Source: Polyangiaceae bacterium
Lineage (GTDB): Bacteria; Myxococcota_A; Polyangia; Polyangiales; Polyangiaceae
Assembly (NCBI GenBank): GCA_020846005.1
Contig: JADLEQ010000043.1
Span: 1 to 64,000 of the forward strand
Direction of reading: 5' to 3'
Length of the DNA: 64,000 nt
A model generated the notes under the pieces. It saw nothing but the letters and a program-made list of their open reading frames with translations, was not told where the DNA came from and made no database searches. A program made the translations under genes and the position numbers. This document shows, in pieces, positions 1-11,361 of the stretch (its first letter is position 1; every line of letters begins with the position of its first letter).

Positions 1-127
1 GAGGGCGAGGGCGAGGGCGAGGGAGAGCGCGGGGGAGAGCGCGGGGGAGAGCGCGGGGGAGAGCGCGGGGGAGAGCGCGGGGGAGAGCGCGGGGGAGAGC
101 GCGGGGGAGAGCGCGGGGGAGAGCGCG
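1..127. repeat. 12-nt GC-rich tandem repeat at the window edge
   Basis: GAGGGC hexamers at the left edge run into eight exact copies of the 12-nt unit GAGAGCGCGGGG (23-118), then a decaying ninth copy. The unit length divides by three. An open plus frame runs from the edge to a TGA at 205-207 and reads Glu-Gly, then Glu-Arg-Gly-Gly, repeats. It could be the tail of a gene lying upstream of the window, but no start or domain is visible, so I do not call it a gene. Nothing else recognisable lies between here and 321. Confidence 0.85.
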
Positions 128-321
128 AGCGCGAGGGCGGGGGGGGGGCGGGGAGAGCGGGGGCGGGGCGGGAAAGGACGCAACCGGGTGTGCGGGCGCG
201 CCGATGAGGGGCCCGTGTCGTGGTGTGCAGCGCCGACGCTCCGCGCTGCGCACGGCCGTATTCGTCGCCGTCGTCTGCAGTCCAACGAACGCCCAGAGCG
301 GAAGGAAAGTGTTGGTGGATC

Positions 322-2424
322 ATGAAGCCGAATGAGAGCCGAGAGGGGGCCGCCAGTGCGGCCAGCGAGGGTGGTCGGGCGCATCGCTGCCGTGCCCGTG
401 CAACGATGATCACGCTCGCGCTGATGGCGCTCGCGTGGATCGCGGGGTGTCGCCGGCCGGCGCCGGAGGCGCGCGCGCCTCGATCAGCGGAAGCCGAGAC
501 GCTCGCGGCGGTGGCGGCCAGCGACGACGTCATCCCCGCTCGGCACCTCCGAGTCGCCGAGCCTCTACACTCGGCGCGCGAGCCAGGCGCGCGGCCGGAC
601 GTGCAGGCCACCTCGGACGACCTGCCCGTCGGGCCCGAGGATCCAGTGTGGGGAAGCGCCACGGCGCCGGTCACGGTGCTCCAGTTCCAGGACCTGGAGT
701 GCAGCTCTTGCGCAAAGGCGAGCCGGACCGTCGAGCAGCTCCAGCAACACTACGGACCGGATCGGCTCCGTGTCGTCCACAAGCACAACCCGCTGCCCTT
801 CCATTCGAACGCCACGCCCGCCGCGCTCGCGGCGCAGGCGGTGTTCGAGCTCGCCGGCGCGCCCACGTTCTTCGCCTTCACCCGCGAACTCTACCAGCGC
901 CAGGACCGGCTGTCCGACTCCCTCTACGTGGAGGTCGCGCGCTCGCTCGGCATCGACGCAGACACGCTCCGGCGCCACGCCGCCGGCGCGCGCGCCCGCG
1001 CGAAGCTCCAGGCGGACCAAGCGCTGGCCGTGCGCGTGGGCGTGAAGGGGACGCCGGCCTTTCGCGTCAACGGCCTGGTGGTCTCGGGCGCGCAGTCCTT
1101 CGAGACGTTCCGCGCCATCATCGACGCCGAGCTGGTCGAGGCGGAGCGCACCCGGATCGACGGCGCCCCGCCGGCCGCCGTCTACGCGCGGCGCGTCCAG
1201 GCGAACCGCCGCTCCCCCGCGCCGACCGGGAAGGCCGCGTCGCCGCCGCCGGACACGACGGTGTGGCGCATCCCGGTCGGCGACTCACCCGTCGCGGGGC
1301 CGAGCACCGCGCTGGTGACGATCATCGAGTTCGCGGACTTCCAGTGCCCCTTCTCCAGGCGAGCTCAGGCCACGCTCGCCGAGCTCCTGGCTCGCCACCC
1401 CGGCAAGCTGCGCCTCGTGTGGAAGCACTACCCGCTGCCGCTCCACGAGCGCGCGGCGCCGGCGGCGCTGCTCGCCCTCGAGGCCCGCGCGGCGGGCGGC
1501 GACGCCGGGTTCTTCGCGGCGGTGAGCGCCCTCTTCCGGTCGTCCCCCGCGCTCGAGGACGCCGACCTGGTGAACGTCGGCGGGACGCTCGGCCTCGATC
1601 CAGCTCGTGTCGAGCGCGCGCTCGCCTCGGCGGCCTACCGGCGGGCGATCGACGCGGATCTGCGCATGGTCGAGGACTTCGGCGTCACCGGCACACCGAC
1701 CTTCTACATCAACGGGCGCCGGCTGAGCGGCGCGCAGCCCATCGACCGGTTCGAGGCGATCGTCGGTGAGGAGCTCGCGAGGGCCGAGGCGCTGGTCGCC
1801 CGGGGCGTCGCGCCGGCTCGCATCTACGACCACGTCACGAAGGACGGCCGGGGCCCGGCGGTGCCGGAGACGAAGCAGGTCGCTGCCCCCTCGCGCGCGA
1901 ACCCCTCGCGCGGGCCGGCGCGAGCCCCGATCGTGGTGCAGGTGTGGTCGGACTTCGAGTGCCCGTTCTGCCAGAAGGTGCTGCCCACGCTGGAGGCGCT
2001 CGAGCAGGCGTACCCTGGTCAGGTGCGCGTGGTGTGGCGGAACCTGCCGCTCGCCTTCCACGCCCGAGCGCGGCGCGCCGCGCAGGCGGCGATGGAGGCG
2101 TTCGCGCAGAAGGGGGACGCTGGCTTCTGGCGGATGCACGGGCGCCTCTACCAGGACCGTGCCGCGCTCGAGCGCTCGGATCTCGAGCGCCATGCTGCCG
2201 AGCTCGGGCTCGACCTGGCGCGCTTCGCGGCGGCGCTCGACGGCGGCGCGCACGAGGCGCAGATCGCGGCGGACGAGGCGGAGGCCCGCCGCGCGGGCAT
2301 CACGGCCACCCCATCTTTCGTCATCAACGGCTACTTCCTCGCCGGGGCGCAGCCGCTCGCGAGCTTCAAGCGCGTGGTGGACTACGCGTTGGCGCACCCC
2401 CTGCCGCGCCCCCCCGCCCGCTGA
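322..2424 (+). CDS. lipoprotein with three tandem DsbA-like thioredoxin domains
   Basis: About 700 aa. The ATG at 322 follows an AAGGAAAG ribosome-binding site. The N-terminus has a long basic lead, a hydrophobic core and a lipobox ending Ile-Ala-Gly-Cys, so an exported, lipid-anchored protein is inferred; an internal ATG at 406 would give a more compact signal peptide. Three DsbA/thioredoxin-fold repeats follow, with active-site motifs CSSC (residues 127-130), CPFS (342-345) and CPFC (547-550). Each has a cis-proline TP motif and a downstream F-x-(V/I)-N-G strand (GTPAF, GTPTF, ATPSF). Only the first and third repeats keep both cysteines. The family makes, breaks or isomerises disulfides in exported proteins. 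Single-domain DsbA-like proteins are about 200 aa, so this is a triplication. purB follows 76 bp downstream with no functional link evident. Confidence 0.85.
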   Translation: MKPNESREGAASAASEGGRAHRCRARATMITLALMALAWIAGCRRPAPEARAPRSAEAETLAAVAASDDVIPARHLRVAEPLHSAREPGARPDVQATSDDLPVGPEDPVWGSATAPVTVLQFQDLECSSCAKASRTVEQLQQHYGPDRLRVVHKHNPLPFHSNATPAALAAQAVFELAGAPTFFAFTRELYQRQDRLSDSLYVEVARSLGIDADTLRRHAAGARARAKLQADQALAVRVGVKGTPAFRVNGLVVSGAQSFETFRAIIDAELVEAERTRIDGAPPAAVYARRVQANRRSPAPTGKAASPPPDTTVWRIPVGDSPVAGPSTALVTIIEFADFQCPFSRRAQATLAELLARHPGKLRLVWKHYPLPLHERAAPAALLALEARAAGGDAGFFAAVSALFRSSPALEDADLVNVGGTLGLDPARVERALASAAYRRAIDADLRMVEDFGVTGTPTFYINGRRLSGAQPIDRFEAIVGEELARAEALVARGVAPARIYDHVTKDGRGPAVPETKQVAAPSRANPSRGPARAPIVVQVWSDFECPFCQKVLPTLEALEQAYPGQVRVVWRNLPLAFHARARRAAQAAMEAFAQKGDAGFWRMHGRLYQDRAALERSDLERHAAELGLDLARFAAALDGGAHEAQIAADEAEARRAGITATPSFVINGYFLAGAQPLASFKRVVDYALAHPLPRPPAR

Positions 2425-2500
2425 GCCCCGGCGGCGCCTCACGCACCACGGAGACGCCGCCCTCGCGCTCGCCCCACGCTCGCGCTACGCCCCGCCCGCG

Positions 2501-3808
<1,308 letters not shown>

Positions 3809-3917
3809 TTGCGGATCGGCCGCCGGCTCGAGGGGGCCCGCCCCGAGCGCGCCGACAGCGCGCGCCGCTGGGGGCCTGGCGCGCTCTGCGCCGGTCCTTA
3901 TCTTGCCCGCGTTCACC

Positions 3918-4799
3918 ATGCTGAAGCGCGTCGTCCTGTTCCTGCTCACCAACCTCGCCATCCTCGTCGTCCTGAGCGTCGCCTTCGGCGTGCTCAGCGC
4001 CAGCGGGGCGCTCGAGGGCTTCGACTCCGCCTACGTCCCCCTCGCGGTGATGGCCACGCTCTTCGGCTTCGGCGGGTCGATGCTCTCGCTGCTGCTGAGC
4101 AAGTGGGTCGCCAGGCGAGCCACCGGCGCCGAGGTGATCGCGACCCCGCGCACGGAGGTCGAGGCGTGGCTGGTTCGGACGGTGGATCGGCAGGCGCGCG
4201 CGGTCGGTATCACCACGCCGGAGGTCGCCATCTACGAGAGCCCGGAGCCCAACGCCTTCGCCACCGGGGCCACGCGCAATTCCGCGCTCGTCGCCGTGAG
4301 CACGGGGCTCCTGCAGCGCCTCCGCCGAGAGGAGGTGGAGGCCGTCCTCGCGCACGAGGTGAGCCACGCCGCCAACGGTGACATGGTAACGCTCGCGCTG
4401 ATGCAGGGCGTGGTGAACACGTTCGTCATCTTCTTCTCGCGGGTCATCGGCAACCTGGTGGACACGGCGCTGTCGCGCGGCGAGGAGCGGCGGGGGCCGG
4501 GCATCGGGTACGGGGTGTCGGTGGTCGTGGCGGAGCTCGCGCTCGGACTGCTGGCGACGCTCCTCGTCATGGCGTTCAGCCGCTGGCGCGAGTACCGCGC
4601 GGACGCTGGCGCGGCGCGCCTCGCCGGGGCGCCCCGGATGATCGCGGCGCTCGGGCGGCTCGGGAGCGAGGGCACCGACCTGCCGCAGTCGATGGCCGCT
4701 TTCGGCATCCGCGGCGGGCGCAGCGGCCTCCTCCGGCTGTTCTCCAGCCACCCGCCGATCGAGGACCGTATCCGGCGCCTGCAGGCGGCCGGGCGGTGA
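3918..4799 (+). CDS. htpX: HtpX membrane zinc metalloprotease
   Basis: 293 aa, the standard length for this M48 family. HtpX is an inner-membrane endoprotease with a cytosolic catalytic side that degrades misfolded membrane proteins under stress. Two N-terminal hydrophobic helices lie at about 5-26 and 36-58. The zinc motif HEVSH is at residues 146-150, a second hydrophobic pair follows, and a YRADAGAARL segment supplies the third metal ligand region (Glu/Asp). The ATG at 3918 gives the canonical start; upstream in-frame sequence is non-coding in character. The gene converges on the phosphoesterase lipoprotein, with a GC hairpin in the 24-bp gap. The heat-shock chaperone gene dnaK is in the window but not adjacent. 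Confidence 0.93.
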   Translation: MLKRVVLFLLTNLAILVVLSVAFGVLSASGALEGFDSAYVPLAVMATLFGFGGSMLSLLLSKWVARRATGAEVIATPRTEVEAWLVRTVDRQARAVGITTPEVAIYESPEPNAFATGATRNSALVAVSTGLLQRLRREEVEAVLAHEVSHAANGDMVTLALMQGVVNTFVIFFSRVIGNLVDTALSRGEERRGPGIGYGVSVVVAELALGLLATLLVMAFSRWREYRADAGAARLAGAPRMIAALGRLGSEGTDLPQSMAAFGIRGGRSGLLRLFSSHPPIEDRIRRLQAAGR

Positions 4800-4804
4800 G
4801 CGAC

Positions 4805-4823
4805 CGCCGGGTCGCGCCCGGCG
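4805..4823. terminator. GC stem-loop between convergent genes
   Basis: A perfect 7-bp stem CGCCGGG/CCCGGCG with a 5-nt loop fills the gap between the htpX stop and the stop of the opposing phosphoesterase gene. There is no T-tract on either side, so intrinsic termination would be atypical. A bidirectional 3'-end hairpin is the simplest reading. Confidence 0.45.
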
Positions 4824-7667
4824 CTACTCCCGGGGCGCTTGCCGCGCGGCCTCGCGCTGGCGCGCTCGCCACCGCTGCTCGATCCCGCGGATCTGGCGGG
4901 GGGTGAGCTTCGTGAGCTGCTGCCGCCGCATCCACCGCCACACCTGGGCGGAGAGCCCGGGCTGCTCGTCGACCTCCTCGAACTCCCACGAGTCGGTGAG
5001 CTCCTTCTCCTCGCGGGTGCCCCCGGCGCCGCACTCGAGCGGCCACTGCCGCGGCGTGTACGTCCACGGTGTGAAGTCCGGCGTCGAGGTGAAGGCGTCG
5101 AGCGGGAGCGCGGCGGTCGCGACCTGGTGGTTCGGGTACTCGAGCCCGAGGAGGTGGGCGAGGAGCTTCTGGTTGCTGGAGGCGTCGAGATGCCCCTTCG
5201 TCACGTAGCCGCGCTTCACCCACGGGGAGACGAGGACATACGGCGTCCGGTGACTGTCGATGTGCTCGCCGCCTTGCAGCGGATCATCCTGCGTGATGAT
5301 GATGAGCGAGCGCGGCCACACGGGCGAGTGGGTGATGGCGTCCACCATCATGCCGGTCGCCTCGTCGTTCACCGCGCAGTAGATCTCGGGAGTGGCCCGG
5401 TCGTCGCCGACGCCGAAGGCGTGGTCGTTCGTGAGCGTCATGTAGACGACCTGCCCCAGGTCGCAGAGCACGCGGAGCCGCCCCGCAGTGTGGCAGGCCT
5501 TCTCGAGATCGTTGTACCCGATGTTCTGCACCGGGCCGCCCGGGTAGCCGAGGTCGATGGGGTTGTGCTGGGCCGGCAGCTCCGCCGGGATCCCGACGCC
5601 CTCACCCAGCATGTCGAAGGCGATCCCGGCGCGCCCGAGCCAGTCGAACATCGACCCCTCCTCGGGCTTGCCCACGTCGATCAGGCCCCCGCCGGGGATG
5701 CCGCGCGAGTCCCGCCCCGCGCCCGAGACGGCCCACGTCCGCTCGTTGAAATCGTTGGTGCGGCCGTGGGTCACCCACACATGCCCCTGCGTCGACTGGA
5801 CGGCGGAGGTGTAGTAGTTGTCGCCGACGGTGAACGTGCGCGCGAGGGTGCGCATGTTCTTCCAGATGCGCTCCACGTCGGCCGGGTCGGCCTTGAGCAT
5901 GATGTCGGCGCGGCCCTCGACCCCGGGCAGATCGCCGAAGATGGAGTCGAAGTTCTTGTTCTCGCGGACGATGATGAAGACGTGGTCGATGACCCGGGAG
6001 GGCCCGGCGTCGTTCGTCGCGGGGACAGGGAAGTCGTCCGCGCCCGCGGGGCAGGTGATCTCCGGAGCGCCCGAGCGAGCGGCGCGGCCGTTCGCCTCCA
6101 CGCGCGCCTCGCCGTCCACGAGCGCGGCGGCGCTCGGCCGCTGCACCACCTGGACGCCGCCGCGCATGAGGTCGCTGATCTCGCCATCGCCGATCGGCAG
6201 GGGGACCGGGTTCGGCCCGGTGCCATGCCCCCGCATGCTACCTACGACGACGCGACCGTCCCCGAGCACGCCGACGGCGCTCGGCCACCACGCCGTCGGG
6301 ACGCGACCGAGGGGCGTGATGGTGGGCGGCGCCGTGGCGAGGTCCACGTCGTAGGCCGCGATGGCGTTGACGCCGGAGAGCGCCACGTAGAGGCGGCTCG
6401 CGGCGGTGTCGAACGCGAGCGCGGACGGCTCGAGGCCGAGCAGCTCGGCGTTCGGGTCGACGGGGAGGGTCGTGACGGAGCCGTCGGAGCGATCGACGAC
6501 GCTCAGCGAGTCCCCCAGGTCGTTGCCGACCACCAGCCAGCGCGCGTCGAGGAAGGCCACACCCTGCGGGTTCTTGCCCGTGTCGAACGTCCGCGCGACC
6601 ATCGGCGAGGTGGGGTCGGTGGCGTCCACCTCGACGAGCTTGCGCGCCGCCCACAGCGTGACCCACGCGCGCGTGCCCGTCGTGTCGAGCGGATCCACCC
6701 ACACGCCGAACGTCTCGTCCTTGGGGAGCGTCGCCTGCCCGAGGAGCTGGCGGACGTTGGCCGAGGTAGGGTCCACGTCGTAGACGAGCAGCGCCTTCTC
6801 GTCGACGCTGCTCACGAACAAGCGCTTGCCGTCGGGCGAAGCCGCGAGCCCAGCCACGTACCAGGCCTCGCCGTCCGCCGCGGGCGGCAGGGAGATCGAC
6901 CGCGCGTCGTCGCGAGCGAGGGCGCCGGTCGCCGTGTCGAGCGAGAGCGCCTGGACGACGCCGTCGTCCGTCGCGACGTACACCAGATCGGGTGGCACGA
7001 ACGCGAGGCCCCAGTTCAGCGTGCTGGGAGCCTGGAACTCCACGCGCCCGGTGACTGGATCGCCCGCCCCGACGCGGCTCGCGTCGACCGCGCGGACGGC
7101 GTGGTCGACGATGCCGGAGTCGACGAGCACGAGGAGGGACGTGCCCGGCACGACCAGCATGCCCGTCGTGATGCCGCCGAGCAGCTCCGCCTCGGAGAAG
7201 ATCCACTCGGCTCCGGCGGGGGTGATCCGCCTGCCGTCGGGCAGCACCCACGTCCCCGGCTGGCCGGAGACGGGCCCCGCGTAGGCGAGCGCCTCGCCCG
7301 ACGGCGCGGAGGCCGTGCAGCGACCCTCGACCGGCGCCGGATCGCGGCCGCGCCAGGCGGGGCACGCCTCGGCGTGGGGGATCTCGTTCCAGAGGCCGAG
7401 GTTCTGACACGCATACGGGGTATCCAGCTCGGAGCAGCTCTCGGGGGGGCAGACGTACGCGCACGAGGTGGGGCGGCGGTAGAACTCGTAGGGATCCTCA
7501 CCAGCGCGGGCCCCCGCCCCGGCGAAGCCGCCGCCGCCGTCGTCTCCGCCGTCCGCGGGCGCGCCGCCCGCGCCGGCCGCGCGTCCCGGCGCGTCGTCGG
7601 CTCCGCAGCTCGCGGTGAGGAGGGCCAGGAGGGGCGTCAGGACCGCGGCGATGAAGGGAGCGCGCAT
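4824..7667 (-). CDS. beta-propeller/phosphoesterase (PF04185-type) lipoprotein
   Basis: 947 aa. The start at 7667 opens with a signal peptide and a lipobox ending Thr-Ala-Ser-Cys. A Gly/Asp-rich linker and a small Cys-rich segment (about 60-110) follow. A YVTN/surface-antigen-like beta-propeller spans about 120-500, with repeated units such as VYVATDDG, LFVSSVDEK and YVALSGVNAIAAYD. The C-terminal part resembles the phosphoesterase/phospholipase-C family: VRENKNFDSIFGD near 565, a GDNYYTS segment, and IIITQDDPLQGGEHID near 790 followed by HRTPYVLVSPW. These supply the metal ligands of the alkaline-phosphatase-like fold. I infer a surface or periplasmic hydrolase of phosphoesters; the substrate is unknown. 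It diverges from the dehydrogenase gene across a 123-bp intergenic region. Confidence 0.8.
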   Translation of the reverse strand: MRAPFIAAVLTPLLALLTASCGADDAPGRAAGAGGAPADGGDDGGGGFAGAGARAGEDPYEFYRRPTSCAYVCPPESCSELDTPYACQNLGLWNEIPHAEACPAWRGRDPAPVEGRCTASAPSGEALAYAGPVSGQPGTWVLPDGRRITPAGAEWIFSEAELLGGITTGMLVVPGTSLLVLVDSGIVDHAVRAVDASRVGAGDPVTGRVEFQAPSTLNWGLAFVPPDLVYVATDDGVVQALSLDTATGALARDDARSISLPPAADGEAWYVAGLAASPDGKRLFVSSVDEKALLVYDVDPTSANVRQLLGQATLPKDETFGVWVDPLDTTGTRAWVTLWAARKLVEVDATDPTSPMVARTFDTGKNPQGVAFLDARWLVVGNDLGDSLSVVDRSDGSVTTLPVDPNAELLGLEPSALAFDTAASRLYVALSGVNAIAAYDVDLATAPPTITPLGRVPTAWWPSAVGVLGDGRVVVGSMRGHGTGPNPVPLPIGDGEISDLMRGGVQVVQRPSAAALVDGEARVEANGRAARSGAPEITCPAGADDFPVPATNDAGPSRVIDHVFIIVRENKNFDSIFGDLPGVEGRADIMLKADPADVERIWKNMRTLARTFTVGDNYYTSAVQSTQGHVWVTHGRTNDFNERTWAVSGAGRDSRGIPGGGLIDVGKPEEGSMFDWLGRAGIAFDMLGEGVGIPAELPAQHNPIDLGYPGGPVQNIGYNDLEKACHTAGRLRVLCDLGQVVYMTLTNDHAFGVGDDRATPEIYCAVNDEATGMMVDAITHSPVWPRSLIIITQDDPLQGGEHIDSHRTPYVLVSPWVKRGYVTKGHLDASSNQKLLAHLLGLEYPNHQVATAALPLDAFTSTPDFTPWTYTPRQWPLECGAGGTREEKELTDSWEFEEVDEQPGLSAQVWRWMRRQQLTKLTPRQIRGIEQRWRARQREAARQAPRE

Positions 7668-7790
7668 GGAGAGAGCATGCCACGGCCGCGTGCGCGGAGC
7701 GTGACACTCGCGCGGCGGCCGGCGTCGCGGCCCCGCCCCCCGGGCGGCGCCCCTGCTACCCTCGCGCGGCCCGGCTCGGAGTGACCCCCA

Positions 7791-8783
7791 GTGCCACCGC
7801 ACCGCATCGTCGTCCTCGACGCCCACGCCATCGATCTCGCCGAGCTCTCCTGGAGCTGCCTCGATCGCCTGGGGCGCGTCGAGCTGCACCCTCGGAGCGC
7901 CGGGTGTGTCGTCGATCACGCGCGAGGCGCTCCCCTCGTGCTCACGAACAAGGCCGTCCTCGATCGGGCCACCTTCGAGGCGCTCCCCGAGCTCCGGTAC
8001 GTGGGCCTGCTCTCGACCGGGACGAACGTCGTCGACCTCGAGGCGGCCCATGCGCGCGGCGTCGTCGTCACCAACGTCCCCGACTACGCCGCGCGGAGCG
8101 TCGCGCAGCATGTCTTCGCGCTCTTGCTCGCGCACACGAACCGGGTCGCCGAGCACGCGCGCGCCGTCGCCGAGGGCGCGTGGGCGGCCTCGCCCGACTT
8201 CTCCTTCACCGTCGCCCCGCTGCGGGAGCTCGCGGGGCGGACGCTCGGCGTGGTCGGGCTGGGGTCGATCGGGCGCCTGGTGGCGGAGCTCGGCGTGGCG
8301 CATGGCATGCGCGTGATCGCGGCGCGCCCGCGGCCGGACGCCCCCGCCCCTCGCACGGATCTCGCCGCGGCGGTCGAGCGCGTGCCCCTGGACGAGCTCT
8401 TCGCCGCCGCGGACGTGCTCTCGCTCCACTGCCCGCTCGTCCCGGAGACGCGGCAGCTCGTCGACGCGAGGCGCCTCGCGCTGATGAAGCCGGACGCCGT
8501 CCTCGTGAACACCGCCCGAGGCGGCCTGGTCGACGAGGCGGCGGTGCGCGCCGAGCTCGACGCCGGGCGCCTGGGAGCCGTGTTGCTCGATGTCCTCTCG
8601 GTCGAGCCGCCGGTCCTGGGCAGCCCCCTGCTCGGAGCGCCCCGCTGTGTGGTCACCCCTCACGTCGCGTGGGCGACGCGCGAGGCGCGCGCCCGGCTCA
8701 TCGAGCGGGCGGCTGCGAACGTCGAGGCGTTCCTGGCCGGGCGCCCGCGCAACGTCGTCGCCGGGCCCGGCAGCGGACGGTGA
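7791..8783 (+). CDS. D-2-hydroxyacid dehydrogenase (glycerate dehydrogenase-like)
   Basis: 330 aa, normal length for the family. It uses NAD(H) to interconvert 2-ketoacids and D-2-hydroxyacids. The Rossmann motif GLGSIG is at residues 156-161. The catalytic triad segments are visible: Arg in NTARGGLVD, Glu in the SVEPP loop, and His in TPHVAW. The N-terminal substrate domain has the LLSTGTNVVD and VPDYAARSVAQ blocks typical of hydroxypyruvate/glycerate dehydrogenases of the HprA type. The start is GTG at 7791 with GGAG about 9 nt upstream. The exact substrate cannot be read from the sequence. Confidence 0.9.
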   Translation: MPPHRIVVLDAHAIDLAELSWSCLDRLGRVELHPRSAGCVVDHARGAPLVLTNKAVLDRATFEALPELRYVGLLSTGTNVVDLEAAHARGVVVTNVPDYAARSVAQHVFALLLAHTNRVAEHARAVAEGAWAASPDFSFTVAPLRELAGRTLGVVGLGSIGRLVAELGVAHGMRVIAARPRPDAPAPRTDLAAAVERVPLDELFAAADVLSLHCPLVPETRQLVDARRLALMKPDAVLVNTARGGLVDEAAVRAELDAGRLGAVLLDVLSVEPPVLGSPLLGAPRCVVTPHVAWATREARARLIERAAANVEAFLAGRPRNVVAGPGSGR

Positions 8784-8785
8784 CC

Positions 8786-8810
8786 GCGCGCCGAGCGGTG
8801 CGGGGCGCGC
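8786..8810. terminator. GC stem-loop between convergent genes
   Basis: Inverted repeat GCGCGCC/GGCGCGC with an 11-nt loop, lying just after the dehydrogenase stop and just before the stop of the opposing FGE-like gene. No T-tract. In such GC-rich DNA a 7-bp stem can arise by chance, so this is a moderate call resting on its position. Confidence 0.35.
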
Positions 8811-8816
8811 CCGGCT

Positions 8817-9821
8817 CTACTGCTTCGCCGGGTCCGAGCAGCAGCGGAACCCGACCTCGTAGCCGAGGTAGTCCTCCGCGTGGGACTGCGCGATCGCCCG
8901 GCAGCGGTTACGCACGGGGCCCCACCACCCACCCTTCAGCGCCGAGCGGTGCGGCGGTTGGCGCCACATCTGCGAGACCCACTCGTTGACGTTGCCGTTC
9001 AGCTCGTAGATCCCGAACGGCGACGCGCACGCCTCGCCGTCCCCGACCTCCCGGCGGCCGTCGAGGCGGTCGAGTTCCTCGGCGCAAGCGGTGTTCGCGG
9101 CGCACTGCGGCTCGGGGAGCAGCCCGCGACGGCGCGTGACGAACGGCTTGTCGATGTTGCACTGCTCGGCGTCGCGCCGGTAGCCCGTCGCGTACGGCCG
9201 CATGTCCTCGCCCTCGCACGCGAAGGTGAACTCGCTCTCCGTGCAGAGCCGCTTGCCTTCCTCCTCGCAGAGGCGCGACGCCGTCGTCCAGTCGACGAGC
9301 ACGCGCGGCTTCTCGCCCTTCCTCCCCGGGTACTCCCACTTATCCATGCAGAAGCGCATGAGCCGGGGCGGGCCCTCGTCCAGGCAGCGCGACGGCTCCT
9401 CGAAGCGCAGGCAGCGGTTTGGATCGTCCTCGCCGCCCTCGCGCTTCACGTACTCCGCGCACCGCTGCTCGGCGTTCCGGCAGTGGAGCCCGTACACGAG
9501 CGCCATCTCAGGCGGGCAGACTCCGCCGTCGGCCCCGCCGCCCCCGGCGGGATCCCCCGAGCCGGCGGGCGCCGCGGAGGGCGCCGAGGCCGCGGAGGGA
9601 GTCGCCGGGGCGGCCGAGCCCGCGGGGGTCGACGGGTCGTCGGCGCTCCGTGCCGGCGCCGCGGAAGGGGCTGGTCGCGGGGCGCGCCGCCGGGCGCTCG
9701 GCGCCGGGCGCGTCGAGGCGGCTGCGCTCGCGCTGGCGGAGGGCGTCACGGCGTCACACGAGACCAGCGACGCGGCGAGGGTGCCGGCGCCGAGCAGCGC
9801 CGCGACGTGGACCCGGGACAT
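8817..9821 (-). CDS. FGE/sulfatase-modifying-like lipoprotein (copy A)
   Basis: 334 aa. Signal peptide with lipobox Leu-Val-Ser-Cys, then an Ala/Pro/Ser-rich spacer to about residue 95, then a formylglycine-generating-enzyme-type (SUMF1, PF03781) domain. Family landmarks are MRFCMDKWEYPG, the RLCTESEF helix, FACEGED, the YELNGNVNEWV core and ALKGGWWG, ending in GFRCC. In true aerobic FGE a CxxxxC copper site follows the GG(S/W) strand. Here that stretch (GWWGPVRNRC) lacks the first cysteine, so formylglycine activity is doubtful and a binding or structural role is as likely. Two paralogues in this window (14697-15557 and 38189-39139) share a terminal SHA...RCC block. It lies upstream of nhaA on the same strand, 71 bp apart. 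Confidence 0.8.
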   Translation of the reverse strand: MSRVHVAALLGAGTLAASLVSCDAVTPSASASAAASTRPAPSARRRAPRPAPSAAPARSADDPSTPAGSAAPATPSAASAPSAAPAGSGDPAGGGGADGGVCPPEMALVYGLHCRNAEQRCAEYVKREGGEDDPNRCLRFEEPSRCLDEGPPRLMRFCMDKWEYPGRKGEKPRVLVDWTTASRLCEEEGKRLCTESEFTFACEGEDMRPYATGYRRDAEQCNIDKPFVTRRRGLLPEPQCAANTACAEELDRLDGRREVGDGEACASPFGIYELNGNVNEWVSQMWRQPPHRSALKGGWWGPVRNRCRAIAQSHAEDYLGYEVGFRCCSDPAKQ

Positions 9822-9892
9822 CGGTGGCTACCTCGCGCGAGCGCCGCCTGCCGGGCAAGAAAGCGGCGGAAGCGGCGCGCGCCCCCGGCGAG

Positions 9893-11284
<1,392 letters not shown>

Positions 11285-11305
11285 CGGACCCCTACATAGG
11301 GTCCG
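11285..11305 (-). promoter_or_regulatory. inverted repeat abutting the nhaA start codon
   Basis: A perfect 7-bp dyad CGGACCC/GGGTCCG with a 7-nt loop ends at the base before the nhaA ATG. In the mRNA the 3' arm contains the only purine-rich Shine-Dalgarno-like stretch (AGGGG), so folding would hide the ribosome-binding site. As DNA it could equally be an operator over a TATGTA -10-like hexamer that lies in the loop. Function is inferred from position only. Confidence 0.5.
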
Positions 11306-11361
11306 AGCTGACCTCGCGCCAAGACCCTAGGCGCGCCGCGTGGACGCCGCGACCGAGGGCG

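Noticed and set aside
1-207. Partial gene entering from the left edge
   Set aside because: The frame is open only because the 12-nt repeat lacks stops in it; no domain or complete start can be seen.
4839-7784. 981-codon open frame opposite the phosphoesterase gene
   Set aside because: Composition is Arg/Asp/Val-rich with no motif, exactly antisense to a gene with clear domains. It is a shadow frame of high-GC DNA.
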